Shown here one piece after another: positions 22,613 through 30,791 of a DNA stretch of 38,853 bases (the stretch's first letter is position 1; each line of letters begins with the position of its first letter). The position numbers and the translations under genes were made by a program. The stretch comes from Pseudomonas koreensis. Lineage in GTDB: Bacteria; Pseudomonadota; Gammaproteobacteria; Pseudomonadales; Pseudomonadaceae. Under the pieces are notes generated by a model. It saw nothing but the letters and a program-made list of their open reading frames with translations. It was not told the DNA's origin and ran no database searches. The stretch is from assembly GCF_025447595.1 (NCBI RefSeq), contig NZ_JAOEJU010000037.1:1-38853 (forward strand), in the 5' to 3' direction.

Positions 22613-23593
22613 ATGACTGCCCATCGAATTGGTTTCCTGATTTGGCCCAGCACTAAAGCTCTGACTTTGGCGCTGGCAGAGGAGGCCTTGCGTGTCGCTC
22701 AGCGTGTGCATCCGGACGTGGTTTACGAGTTGTCGTTCCTGCAGGCCGAAGCACCGACCGAAGGTGAATGGCAACTGCCCGGTGAACCCTGGGCCGGCAA
22801 GCTCGAAAACTTCCAGAAACTGTTCCTGCTCGCTGACGAGCCACCGACGACGTTGGCGCCGGCACTCAGCAGCGCGCTCAAGCAACTGGTGCGCGCCGGT
22901 TGCGTGATCGGCGGTCTGTCGGCCGGTGTGTATCCGTTGGCGCAACTCGGTCTGCTCGACGGTTACCGCGCGGCAGTGCACTGGCGCTGGCAGGACGATT
23001 TTGCCGAGCGCTTCCCGAAAGTCATCGCCACCAGCCATTTGTTCGACTGGGATCGTGATCGCCTGACCGCGTGCGGCGGTATGTCGGTGCTCGATTTGCT
23101 GCTGGCAGTGCTGGCTCGCGATCACGGTGCGGAACTGGCTGGCGCGGTCTCCGAAGAACTGGTGGTCGAGCGCATCCGCGAAGGCGGCGAGCGTCAGCGG
23201 ATTCCGTTGCAGAATCGTCTCGGCTCCAGCCATCCAAAGCTCACCCAGGCGGTGCTGCTGATGGAAGCCAACATCGAAGAGCCACTGACCACCGACGAAA
23301 TCGCCCAGCATGTGTGCGTGTCCCGTCGCCAGCTGGAGCGGATCTTCAAGCAATACCTCAACCGTGTGCCGAGCCAATACTACCTGGAACTGCGCCTGAA
23401 CAAGGCGCGGCAGATGTTGATGCAGACCAGCAAGTCGATCATCCAGATCGGCCTGTCCTGCGGATTCTCCTCGGGGCCGCATTTCTCCAGCGCCTATCGC
23501 AACTTCTTCGGCGCCACGCCGAGGGAAGACCGTAACCAGCGGCGCAGTAGCAGTCCGTTCGAATTGTCGTCGGTGCCGCCCGAGCGCGGGTGA
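22613..23593 (+). CDS. argR: arginine-responsive AraC-family regulator ArgR
   Basis: Encodes 326 residues from ATG 22613 (MTAHRIGFLIWPSTK); the frame opens at TTG 22574, but that is upstream of the family start. The N-terminal about 200 residues form a DJ-1/PfpI-like (GATase-1) sensor domain: FLIWPSTKALTLALAEEALR, CVIGGLSAGVYPLAQLGLLDGY, VIATSHLFDWDRDRLTACGGMSVLDLLLAVL. The C-terminal about 100 residues are a double helix-turn-helix AraC domain (LTTDEIAQHVCVSRRQLERIFKQYL and SIIQIGLSCGFSSGPHFSSAYRNFFGATPRE). In Pseudomonas it activates aot and aru with arginine and represses biosynthetic genes, and is not related to E. coli ArgR. Its sites precede aotJ and aruC. Confidence 0.95.
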   Translation: MTAHRIGFLIWPSTKALTLALAEEALRVAQRVHPDVVYELSFLQAEAPTEGEWQLPGEPWAGKLENFQKLFLLADEPPTTLAPALSSALKQLVRAGCVIGGLSAGVYPLAQLGLLDGYRAAVHWRWQDDFAERFPKVIATSHLFDWDRDRLTACGGMSVLDLLLAVLARDHGAELAGAVSEELVVERIREGGERQRIPLQNRLGSSHPKLTQAVLLMEANIEEPLTTDEIAQHVCVSRRQLERIFKQYLNRVPSQYYLELRLNKARQMLMQTSKSIIQIGLSCGFSSGPHFSSAYRNFFGATPREDRNQRRSSSPFELSSVPPERG

Positions 23594-23607
23594 GGCGGGG
23601 GGGCTTG

Positions 23608-23647
23608 AAAAAGCGCTATGGAACAGATTTCCATGGCGCTTTTTTTT
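23608..23647 (+). terminator. intrinsic terminator of argR
   Basis: AGCGCTATGGAA and TTCCATGGCGCT form a 12-bp stem (one G-T pair) followed by T8, about 15 bp after the argR stop. Confidence 0.93.
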
Positions 23648-23813
23648 GCGTTGTCCAAGCGGTTTCTTGGGTGACTGGCGAGCGTCCTTATCAAATGTCT
23701 TTCGAGGGTATGCGGTACATAGATATCGCAGGCATAACCTTTCCGGTTGATATGCTCGCAAGGCGTGCTGCAATCGGCGTCGACAGTTTAAACTGCGCCT
23801 TTGCGACGCTATA

Positions 23814-23885
23814 TGTCGCATTGCCGTAAACCCGGGAAAATCCGGGGTTTGCGCTATAAGAAGTTGTCGCTTGGCGACAAGGCCG
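23814..23885 (+). promoter_or_regulatory. two tandem ArgR half-sites upstream of aruC
   Basis: TGTCGC-N8-AA occurs twice in direct repeat: TGTCGC at 23814-23819 with AA at 23828-23829, and TGTCGC at 23865-23870 with AA at 23879-23880. Both fit the Pseudomonas ArgR consensus exactly. The second is 74 bp before the aruC start. Between them lies a hairpin-capable AAACCCGG/CCGGGGTTT (23828-23850) and a TATAAG (23855-23860) that may be a -10 box. The other bases of 23648-23958 show no gene. Confidence 0.7.
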
Positions 23886-23958
23886 GGCTGAAAACTGTCC
23901 TTACAATCCCCCCATCGCTCGCCAGTTTCAGGCGGGTGGCCCTCATCAGGAGACTCCG

Positions 23959-25179
23959 ATGTCCGTTGAGCACGCTGCGGTAGAACGCGCCGATTTCGAC
24001 CAGGTAATGGTTCCCAACTACGCGCCTGCCGCTTTCATTCCGGTACGTGGCGCCGGTTCCCGCGTCTGGGACCAGAGCGGTCGCGAGCTGATCGACTTCG
24101 CCGGCGGGATTGCCGTGAACGTATTGGGCCACGCGCATCCGGCGCTGGTCGGTGCCTTGACCGAGCAGGCGAACAAGCTGTGGCACGTATCCAACGTGTT
24201 CACCAACGAGCCGGCCCTGCGTCTGGCGCACAAGCTGATCGACGCCACCTTTGCCGAGCGCGTGTTCTTCTGCAACTCCGGCGCCGAAGCCAACGAGGCC
24301 GCTTTCAAGCTGGCCCGTCGTGTCGCGTTCGACCGTTTCGGCACCGAGAAGTACGAAATCATTGCTGCGCTCAACAGCTTCCATGGCCGCACCCTGTTCA
24401 CCGTGAACGTCGGTGGCCAGTCGAAGTACTCCGACGGTTTCGGCCCGAAAATCACCGGCATCACCCACGTGCCGTACAACGATCTGGCAGCACTGAAAGC
24501 TGCTGTTTCCGACAAGACCTGCGCGGTCGTGCTGGAACCGATCCAGGGTGAGGGCGGCGTGCTGCCGGCCGAGCTGGCTTACCTGCAAGGCGCCCGTGAA
24601 CTGTGCGACGCGAACAACGCGCTGCTGGTGTTCGACGAAGTGCAGACCGGCATGGGCCGTACCGGCAATCTGTTCGCCTACCAGCACTTCGGTGTGATTC
24701 CGGACATCCTCACCAGCGCCAAGAGCCTGGGCGGCGGTTTCCCGATCGCCGCGATGCTGACCACCGAAGCGCTGGCCAAGCATCTGGTCGTCGGCACTCA
24801 CGGCACCACTTACGGCGGCAACCCGCTGGCGTGCGCCGTGGCCGAAGCGGTAATCGACGTGATCAACACCCCTGAGGTGCTGAACGGCGTCAACGCCAAG
24901 CACGACAAGTTCAAGACCCGCCTGCAGCAGATCGGCGAGAAGTACGGCCTGTTCACCCAGGTACGCGGTCTCGGTCTGCTGATCGGTTGCGTGCTGAGCG
25001 ACGCCTGGAAAGGCAAGGCCAAGGACATCTTCAACGCCGCTGAAAAAGAAGGCCTGATGATTCTGCAGGCCGGCCCGGACGTGATCCGTTTCGCCCCGAG
25101 CCTGGTGGTTGAAGACGCGGACATCGACGCCGGTCTGGATCGCTTCGAACGTGCTGCCGCGAAACTGACCCAAGCCTGA
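23959..25179 (+). CDS. aruC: succinylornithine/acetylornithine transaminase AruC
   Basis: Encodes 406 residues. It uses pyridoxal phosphate to transfer the amino group of N2-succinylornithine to 2-oxoglutarate (AST step 3) and can also act on acetylornithine. Motifs: SGAEANEAAFKLAR (about residues 110-123), LFDEVQTGMGRTG, and the PLP lysine in TSAKSLGGGFPIAAM (Lys255), then GTHGTTYGGNPLACAVA. Length matches ArgD/AstC. The ATG follows AGGAG by about 7 bp. It opens the aruCFGDB(E) cluster and is preceded by ArgR sites. A strong hairpin and a REP doublet separate it from aruF, which may let its mRNA differ in level. Also called astC. Confidence 0.95.
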   Translation: MSVEHAAVERADFDQVMVPNYAPAAFIPVRGAGSRVWDQSGRELIDFAGGIAVNVLGHAHPALVGALTEQANKLWHVSNVFTNEPALRLAHKLIDATFAERVFFCNSGAEANEAAFKLARRVAFDRFGTEKYEIIAALNSFHGRTLFTVNVGGQSKYSDGFGPKITGITHVPYNDLAALKAAVSDKTCAVVLEPIQGEGGVLPAELAYLQGARELCDANNALLVFDEVQTGMGRTGNLFAYQHFGVIPDILTSAKSLGGGFPIAAMLTTEALAKHLVVGTHGTTYGGNPLACAVAEAVIDVINTPEVLNGVNAKHDKFKTRLQQIGEKYGLFTQVRGLGLLIGCVLSDAWKGKAKDIFNAAEKEGLMILQAGPDVIRFAPSLVVEDADIDAGLDRFERAAAKLTQA

Positions 25180-25186
25180 TAGACCC

Positions 25187-25215
25187 TTCGGCGCCTGGAG
25201 CTTTCAGGCGCCGAA
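25187..25215 (+). terminator. hairpin between aruC and aruF
   Basis: TTCGGCGCCTG and CAGGCGCCGAA form a perfect 11-bp stem, 8 bp after the aruC stop. Only four T residues follow after a short gap, so it may be an attenuator or a 3'-end stabiliser rather than a complete terminator. Confidence 0.5.
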
Positions 25216-25243
25216 CCCAATTTTGATACCGGGCAAGTTTCAT

Positions 25244-25333
25244 TGTGGGAGCGAGCTTGCTCGCGAAAAGGGAGTTTCAGTCGCCATCTATGCTGACTGA
25301 TACACCGCTTTCGCGAGCAAGCTCGCTCCCACA
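25244..25333. repeat. REP doublet, inward orientation
   Basis: TGTGGGAGCGAGCTTGCTCGCGA at 25244 pairs with its inverted copy ending at 25333, about 45 bp apart. It lies between aruC and aruF inside the AST cluster. Confidence 0.9.
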
Positions 25334-25381
25334 GTGTCCGGTGTATTTTTCTGTGAATTTATAAGAGAAAGGAGTGACACC

Positions 25382-26401
25382 ATGCTGGTGATGCGCCCCG
25401 CGCAAATGGCTGATCTGGGCGAGGTACAGCGTCTGGCTGCGGACAGCCCGATTGGTGTCACTTCCTTGCCGGATGACGTTGAACGCCTGAGCGACAAGAT
25501 CGCTGCGAGCGAAGCCTCGTTTGCCGCCGAAGTGAGCTTCAACGGCGAAGAGAGTTACTTCTTCGTCCTCGAAGACACCGCCACCGGCAAACTGGTGGGC
25601 TGCTCGGCGATCGTCGCGTCGGCCGGTTATTCCGAGCCGTTCTACAGCTTTCGCAACGAGACCTTCGTGCACGCCTCCCGCGAGCTGAAGATCCACAACA
25701 AGATCCACGTGCTTTCGCAATGCCACGACCTGACCGGCAACAGCTTGCTGACCAGTTTCTACGTGCAACGCGAGCTGGTGGGGTCGCCGTGGTCTGAACT
25801 CAACTCCCGTGGCCGTCTGCTGTTCGTCGCCAGCCACCCGGAACGTTTCGCCGATTCGGTGGTGACCGAGATCGTCGGTTACAGCGACGAGAACGGCGAC
25901 TCGCCATTCTGGGACGCCATCGGCCGCAACTTCTTTGACCTGAACTACGCCGAGGCCGAGCGCCTGTGTGGCTTGAAAAGCCGTACGTTCCTCGCCGAAC
26001 TGATGCCGCATTACCCGATCTACGTGCCGCTGCTGCCGGACTCCGCTCAGGAAGCGATGGGCCAGGTACACCCGCGTGCGCAGATCACCTTCGACATCCT
26101 GATGCGCGAAGGCTTCGAGACCGATCACTACATCGACATCTTCGACGGTGGACCGACCCTGCATGCGCGTGTCTCGGGGATCCGTTCGATCGCCCAGAGC
26201 CGCGTGGTGCCGGTGAAGATCGGCGAACCGGTCAAGGGTGCCGGTCGCCAGTATCTGGTGGCCAATGCCCAGTTGCAGGATTACCGCGCGGTACTGCTGG
26301 AACTGGATTACGCGCCGGGCAAACCGGTGACCCTGGATCTGGAAGCGGCCGAAGCCCTGGGCGTCGGTGAAGGTGCCAGCGTGCGCCTGGTGGCGGTTTA
26401 A
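25382..26401 (+). CDS. aruF: arginine N-succinyltransferase, alpha subunit
   Basis: Encodes 339 residues from ATG 25382, which follows AAAGGAG; the upstream frame from 25334 lies in the REP. With AruG it transfers succinate from succinyl-CoA to the alpha-amino group of arginine (AST step 1). The AstA family pattern is clear: MVMRPAQMADLGEVQRLA at the start, YFFVLEDTATGKLVGCSAIVASAGYSEPFYSFRNE, LTGNSLLTSFYV, IGRNFFDLNYAEAERL, AELMPHYPIYVPLLPDSAQEAMGQVHP and IDIFDGGPTLHA. GNAT-like fold. In Pseudomonas the enzyme is a heteromer of two related subunits, whereas E. coli uses a single AstA. It is 51 bp upstream of aruG. Confidence 0.95.
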   Translation: MLVMRPAQMADLGEVQRLAADSPIGVTSLPDDVERLSDKIAASEASFAAEVSFNGEESYFFVLEDTATGKLVGCSAIVASAGYSEPFYSFRNETFVHASRELKIHNKIHVLSQCHDLTGNSLLTSFYVQRELVGSPWSELNSRGRLLFVASHPERFADSVVTEIVGYSDENGDSPFWDAIGRNFFDLNYAEAERLCGLKSRTFLAELMPHYPIYVPLLPDSAQEAMGQVHPRAQITFDILMREGFETDHYIDIFDGGPTLHARVSGIRSIAQSRVVPVKIGEPVKGAGRQYLVANAQLQDYRAVLLELDYAPGKPVTLDLEAAEALGVGEGASVRLVAV

Positions 26402-26452
26402 CGCCTTAGCGAGTTTCACGGGTGGCCACGGCGGCCCGTTTGAGGAGATAGC

Positions 26453-27478
26453 ATGATTGTTCGTCCCGTACGCAGCAGCGATTTGTCCGCTCTGATCGAC
26501 CTGGCCCGCAGCACCGGCACCGGCCTGACCACCTTGCCGGCCAACGAAGAGCGCCTGACCCACCGGGTCGGCTGGGCCGAGAAGACCTTTCGCGGTGAAG
26601 CCGGCCGTGGCGACGCGGACTACCTGTTCGTGCTCGAAGACGACAACGGTCGCGTGGTGGGGATTTCCGCCATCGCCGGCGCCGTCGGTCTGCGCGAGCC
26701 TTGGTACAACTTCCGCGTCGGCCTGACTGTCAGCGCCTCGCAGGAACTGAACATCTATCGCGAGATCCCGACGCTGTTCCTGGCCAACGATCTGACCGGC
26801 AACTCCGAGCTGTGCTCGCTGTTCCTGCACGCCGACTACCGCACCGGCCTCAACGGCCGCATGCTGTCCAAGGCGCGGATGCTGTTCATCGCCGAGTTCC
26901 CTGAACTGTTCGGCAACAAGATCATTGCCGAGATGCGCGGTGTGTCGGATGACGCTGGCCGATCGCCGTTCTGGGAAAGCCTGGGCCGTCACTTTTTCAA
27001 GATGGAATTCAGTCAGGCCGATTACCTGACCGGCGTCGGCAACAAGGCATTCATCGCTGAACTGATGCCGAAATTCCCGCTGTACACCTGCTTCCTGTCG
27101 CCGGACGCGCGCAACGTCATCGGCCAGGTGCACCCGGACACCGAGCCTGCGCTGGCGATGCTCAAGAGCGAAGGCTTCAGCTATCAGGGTTACGTCGACA
27201 TCTTCGATGCCGGCCCGGCCATCGAGTGCGAGACCAGCAAGATCCGCGCAGTGCGTGACAGTGAGGCGCTGGTACTGGCCATCGGCACGCCGGGCGACGA
27301 CGCCACGCCGTTCATCATCCATAACCGCAAACGCGAAGACTGCCGCATCACGGCTGCGCCGGCTCGTCTGGCCGCCGGTACGCTGGTGGTCGATCCGCTG
27401 ACCGCCAAACGTCTTCAACTCAACGCTGGCGATCAGGTTCGCGCTGTGGCGTTGTCTGCTGCCCGGGAGTCGAAATAA
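26453..27478 (+). CDS. aruG: arginine N-succinyltransferase, beta subunit
   Basis: Encodes 341 residues. Paralogue of AruF with the same landmarks in the same order (MIVRPVRSSDLSALIDLA, YLFVLEDDNGRVVGISAIAGAVGLREPWYNFRVG, ANDLTGNSELCSLFLHADYR, AELMPKFPLYTCFLSPDARNVIGQVHPDTEPA, YVDIFDAGPAIEC). The pair arose by gene duplication. It follows GAGGAG at the start and its TAA stop shares one base with the ATG of aruD. Together AruF and AruG make up the first enzyme of the succinyltransferase pathway. Confidence 0.95.
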   Translation: MIVRPVRSSDLSALIDLARSTGTGLTTLPANEERLTHRVGWAEKTFRGEAGRGDADYLFVLEDDNGRVVGISAIAGAVGLREPWYNFRVGLTVSASQELNIYREIPTLFLANDLTGNSELCSLFLHADYRTGLNGRMLSKARMLFIAEFPELFGNKIIAEMRGVSDDAGRSPFWESLGRHFFKMEFSQADYLTGVGNKAFIAELMPKFPLYTCFLSPDARNVIGQVHPDTEPALAMLKSEGFSYQGYVDIFDAGPAIECETSKIRAVRDSEALVLAIGTPGDDATPFIIHNRKREDCRITAAPARLAAGTLVVDPLTAKRLQLNAGDQVRAVALSAARESK

Positions 27479-28944
27479 TGAATTCGCTATACATCGCAGG
27501 TGAGTGGCTGGCCGGTCAGGGCGAGGCCTTTCAATCGCTGAACCCGGTGACCCAGCAAGTGCTGTGGTCGGGGGAGGGCGCCACCGCCGCTCAGGTCGAG
27601 TCGGCCGTACAGGCTGCGCGTCAGGCGTTCCCGAGCTGGGCCCGTCGTACCCTGGAAGATCGCATCAGCGTGCTCGAAGCGTTCGCCGCCGCACTGAAAA
27701 ACCATGCCGACGAACTGGCCCGCACCATCGGTGAGGAAACCGGCAAGCCGCTGTGGGAAGCCGCGACCGAAGTCACCAGCATGGTCAACAAGATCGCGAT
27801 CTCGGTGCAGAGCTATCGCGAACGGACCGGCGAAAAGAGCGGCCCGTTGGGCGACGCCACCGCCGTGTTGCGCCACAAGCCGCACGGCGTGGTCGCAGTG
27901 TTCGGCCCTTACAACTTCCCTGGGCATTTGCCGAACGGCCACATTGTGCCTGCGCTACTGGCCGGTAACAGCGTGCTGTTCAAGCCGAGCGAGCTGACCC
28001 CGAAAGTCGCCGAACTGACGGTCAAGTGCTGGATCGAGGCCGGTCTGCCGGCCGGCGTGCTGAACCTGCTGCAAGGCGCCCGCGAAACCGGTATCGCTCT
28101 GGCGGCGAACCCGGGCATCGACGGTCTGTTTTTTACCGGTTCGAGCCGTACCGGCAATCACCTGCACCAGCAGTTCGCCGGTCGTCCGGACAAGATCCTC
28201 GCGCTGGAAATGGGCGGCAACAATCCGCTGGTGGTCGATCAGGTCGCAGACCTCGACGCAGCGGTGTACACGATCATTCAGTCGGCGTTCATTTCTGCTG
28301 GTCAGCGTTGCACCTGCGCCCGTCGCTTGTTGGTGCCGGAAGGCGCGTGGGGCGACAGCCTGCTCAAGCGTCTGGTGGAAGTCAGCTCGACCATCGAGGT
28401 CGGCGCGTTCGATCAGCAGCCGGCACCGTTCATGGGCTCGGTGGTTTCCCTTGGCGCGGCCAAAGCGTTGATGGATGCCCAGGCGCATCTGTTGGCCAAT
28501 GGCGCAGTGTCGCTGCTGGCGATGACTCAGCCACAGGTGCAGTCGGCGCTGCTGACCCCGGGCATCGTTGATGTGACGGCGGTTGCCGATCGCTCCGACG
28601 AAGAACTGTTTGGCCCGTTGCTGCAAGTGATCCGCTACGCCGATTTCGCGGCGGCGATTGCCGAAGCCAACGACACCGCGTTTGGCCTGGCCGCTGGCCT
28701 GCTGTCGGATTCCGAAGAGCGCTACCAGCAGTTCTGGCTGGAAAGCCGTGCCGGCATCGTCAACTGGAACAAACAGTTGACCGGTGCTGCGAGCAGCGCG
28801 CCGTTCGGTGGTGTCGGCGCTTCGGGCAATCACCGCGCCAGCGCCTACTACGCGGCGGATTACTGCGCGTACCCGGTGGCCTCGCTGGAAACCCCGAGCC
28901 TGGTGCTGCCGGCGGCCCTGACGCCTGGCGTGAAGATGGTGTGA
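27478..28944 (+). CDS. aruD: succinylglutamate-semialdehyde dehydrogenase
   Basis: Encodes 488 residues. It oxidises N-succinylglutamate 5-semialdehyde to N-succinylglutamate with NAD+ (AST step 4). Aldehyde-dehydrogenase motifs: FGPYNFPGHLPNGHIVPALLAGNSVLFKPSELTP (cofactor binding, about residues 142-175), FTGSSRTG, LALEMGGNNPLVV (catalytic Glu, about 240-252), and SAGQRCTCARRLLV with Cys278 in the catalytic position. The start codon overlaps the aruG stop by one base, so the two are coupled. Length is as in AstD. A REP doublet follows. Also called astD. Confidence 0.95.
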   Translation: MNSLYIAGEWLAGQGEAFQSLNPVTQQVLWSGEGATAAQVESAVQAARQAFPSWARRTLEDRISVLEAFAAALKNHADELARTIGEETGKPLWEAATEVTSMVNKIAISVQSYRERTGEKSGPLGDATAVLRHKPHGVVAVFGPYNFPGHLPNGHIVPALLAGNSVLFKPSELTPKVAELTVKCWIEAGLPAGVLNLLQGARETGIALAANPGIDGLFFTGSSRTGNHLHQQFAGRPDKILALEMGGNNPLVVDQVADLDAAVYTIIQSAFISAGQRCTCARRLLVPEGAWGDSLLKRLVEVSSTIEVGAFDQQPAPFMGSVVSLGAAKALMDAQAHLLANGAVSLLAMTQPQVQSALLTPGIVDVTAVADRSDEELFGPLLQVIRYADFAAAIAEANDTAFGLAAGLLSDSEERYQQFWLESRAGIVNWNKQLTGAASSAPFGGVGASGNHRASAYYAADYCAYPVASLETPSLVLPAALTPGVKMV

Positions 28945-28951
28945 TGCCCAT

Positions 28952-29013
28952 TCGCGAGCAAGCTCGCTCCCACAAGGGCGATGAGAACCCTGTGGGAGCG
29001 AGCTTGCTCGCGA
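28952..29013. repeat. REP doublet, outward orientation
   Basis: CGCGAGCAAGCTCGCTCCCACA at 28953-28974 is followed by an inverted copy TGTGGGAGCGAGCTTGCTCGCGA at 28991-29013. It lies between aruD and aruB. Confidence 0.9.
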
Positions 29014-29083
29014 AGGCCGCGACTCGGTCTTATTGAATTGTTACCCGATGCCTATAACAACAGATTCTCGTGGAGCCTCGCTG

Positions 29084-30430
29084 ATGAAATCCTATGAAGT
29101 CAATTTTGACGGTCTAGTGGGGCCGACCCATAACTACGGTGGTCTGTCCTACGGCAACGTTGCGTCCCAGAGCAACAGCCAGCAATCCTCGAACCCGAAG
29201 GAAGCGGCGCTGCAAGGCCTGGCGAAAATGAAAGCGCTGATGGAAATGGGCTTTCAGCAGGGCGTTCTCGCACCGCAGGAGCGTCCGGACGTGGCTGCTC
29301 TGCGCCGTCTGGGTTTCAGCGGCACCGACGCTCAGGTGATCGAGCGCGCCGCGAAAGAAGCGATGCCGCTGCTGGTCGCCAGCTGCTCGGCGTCGAGCAT
29401 GTGGGTGGCCAACGCCGCCACGGTCAGCCCGAGTGCCGACACCGCTGACGGTCGCGTGCACTTCACCGCCGCCAACCTGAACTGCAAATACCACCGCAGC
29501 ATCGAGCACCCGACCACCAGCCGTGTGCTGGGCGCGATGTTCGCCAACCAGCAACACTTCGCTCACCACGCCGCGTTGCCGGCAGTGGCGCAGTTCGGCG
29601 ACGAAGGCGCAGCGAACCACACGCGTTTCTGCCGTGAGTACGGCGAGGCCGGCGTCGAGTTCTTCGTGTTCGGTCGTAGTGCGTTCGACACCCGTTACCC
29701 GGCACCGCAGAAATACCCGGCGCGCCAGACTCTTGAAGCGTCGCAAGCGGTTGTCCGTCTGCACGGCCTGCGTGACGACGGCGTTGTGTACGCGCAACAG
29801 AACCCGGCCGTTATCGATCAGGGCGTGTTCCACAACGACGTGATCGCGGTGGGCAACGGCGAGGTGCTCTTCTATCACGAGGACGCGTTCCTCGACACCG
29901 ATCAGATGCTGGCCGAACTGCAAGCCAAACTGGCCAAGGTCGGCGGCAACTTCCAGTCTGTCTGCGTGCCTCGGTCGGCGGTCACCGTGGACGACGCGGT
30001 GCGTTCCTACCTGTTCAACAGCCAGTTGCTGTCGCGTCCTGACGGTTCGATGCTGCTGATCGTGCCGGAAGAGTGCCGTGGCAACGAGCGCGTTTGGAAC
30101 TACCTGCAAGGCCTGACCAGTTCCGGCGGCCTGATCCGCGAAGTGAAAGTCTTCGACCTCAAGCAAAGCATGCAGAACGGTGGTGGTCCGGCGTGCCTGC
30201 GACTGCGCGTCGCGCTCAATGAAACCGAGCTGGCGGCCGTCAATCCAGGGGTTATCATGACCGCCCCGTTGTACGGTTCGTTGACCGCATGGGTTGAAAA
30301 GCACTACCGCGACCGCCTGACCGAAAGTGATCTGGCGGATCCGCAATTGCTGCTTGAATGCCGGACGGCATTGGATGAACTGACGCAAATCCTTAAACTG
30401 GGCGCGGTTTATCCATTCCAGATCAATTGA
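29084..30430 (+). CDS. aruB: N-succinylarginine dihydrolase
   Basis: Encodes 448 residues from ATG 29084 (MKSYEVNFDGLVGPTHNYGG), 8 bp after GGAG; the frame is open further upstream but without homology. It hydrolyses N2-succinylarginine to succinylornithine, releasing 2 NH3 and CO2 (AST step 2). The catalytic Glu174 (FGDEGAANHTR), His250 (FHNDVIAVGNGE) and Cys371 (GGGPACLRLRV) line up with E. coli AstB Glu174, His248 and Cys365. It belongs to the GME superfamily (amidinotransferase-like fold). It sits downstream of a REP doublet and upstream of a small conserved ORF and aruE. Also called astB. Confidence 0.96.
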   Translation: MKSYEVNFDGLVGPTHNYGGLSYGNVASQSNSQQSSNPKEAALQGLAKMKALMEMGFQQGVLAPQERPDVAALRRLGFSGTDAQVIERAAKEAMPLLVASCSASSMWVANAATVSPSADTADGRVHFTAANLNCKYHRSIEHPTTSRVLGAMFANQQHFAHHAALPAVAQFGDEGAANHTRFCREYGEAGVEFFVFGRSAFDTRYPAPQKYPARQTLEASQAVVRLHGLRDDGVVYAQQNPAVIDQGVFHNDVIAVGNGEVLFYHEDAFLDTDQMLAELQAKLAKVGGNFQSVCVPRSAVTVDDAVRSYLFNSQLLSRPDGSMLLIVPEECRGNERVWNYLQGLTSSGGLIREVKVFDLKQSMQNGGGPACLRLRVALNETELAAVNPGVIMTAPLYGSLTAWVEKHYRDRLTESDLADPQLLLECRTALDELTQILKLGAVYPFQIN

Positions 30431-30488
30431 TGACCGATGCGCCGCTTCGTCGCGGTGCACGGTTCCATCTCCCCAAGAGAGCGTAAAC

Positions 30489-30779
30489 ATGAGCGATTCC
30501 CTGCAGCTGATCCTTGAAGACACTGACGGCACGCAACTGCAAACTTCCTGCACCCGCGTCGCGGTCATGTGGCAAGGCAAAGAGCTGTGGATCCAGCAGG
30601 ACGGCCGCGGCCAACTGTTGATCGGCGTGGACGTCGAAGAGGGCGACGAAGAGTATGCCAACCTGCTGTTGCGCCCATTGGCGACTAATCTGGTAAGTCT
30701 GCAACTGGAGATGGAACCGGCTGACCTCGGCGACGATGACGGCCACGTGCACGGCCCGGATTGCAATCACGACCACTAA
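30489..30779 (+). CDS. small conserved protein between aruB and aruE, His-rich tail
   Basis: Encodes 96 residues. An ORF of the same kind sits between aruB and aruE in P. aeruginosa (sometimes misnamed as a topoisomerase). It is acidic (pI clearly low: EEGDEEY, DDDGHVHGPD) and beta-rich in the middle (SLQLILEDTDGTQLQTSCTRVAVMWQGKELWIQQDGRGQLLIGVDVEEG). It ends in DDDGHVHGPDCNHDH with five histidines and one cysteine, which looks like a metal-binding tail. Because AruE is a zinc enzyme and starts 12 bp downstream, a role in metal supply or in the last step is conceivable, but there is no direct evidence. No signal peptide or membrane segment. Confidence 0.75.
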   Translation: MSDSLQLILEDTDGTQLQTSCTRVAVMWQGKELWIQQDGRGQLLIGVDVEEGDEEYANLLLRPLATNLVSLQLEMEPADLGDDDGHVHGPDCNHDH

Positions 30780-30791
30780 GGAAACCGCTCT

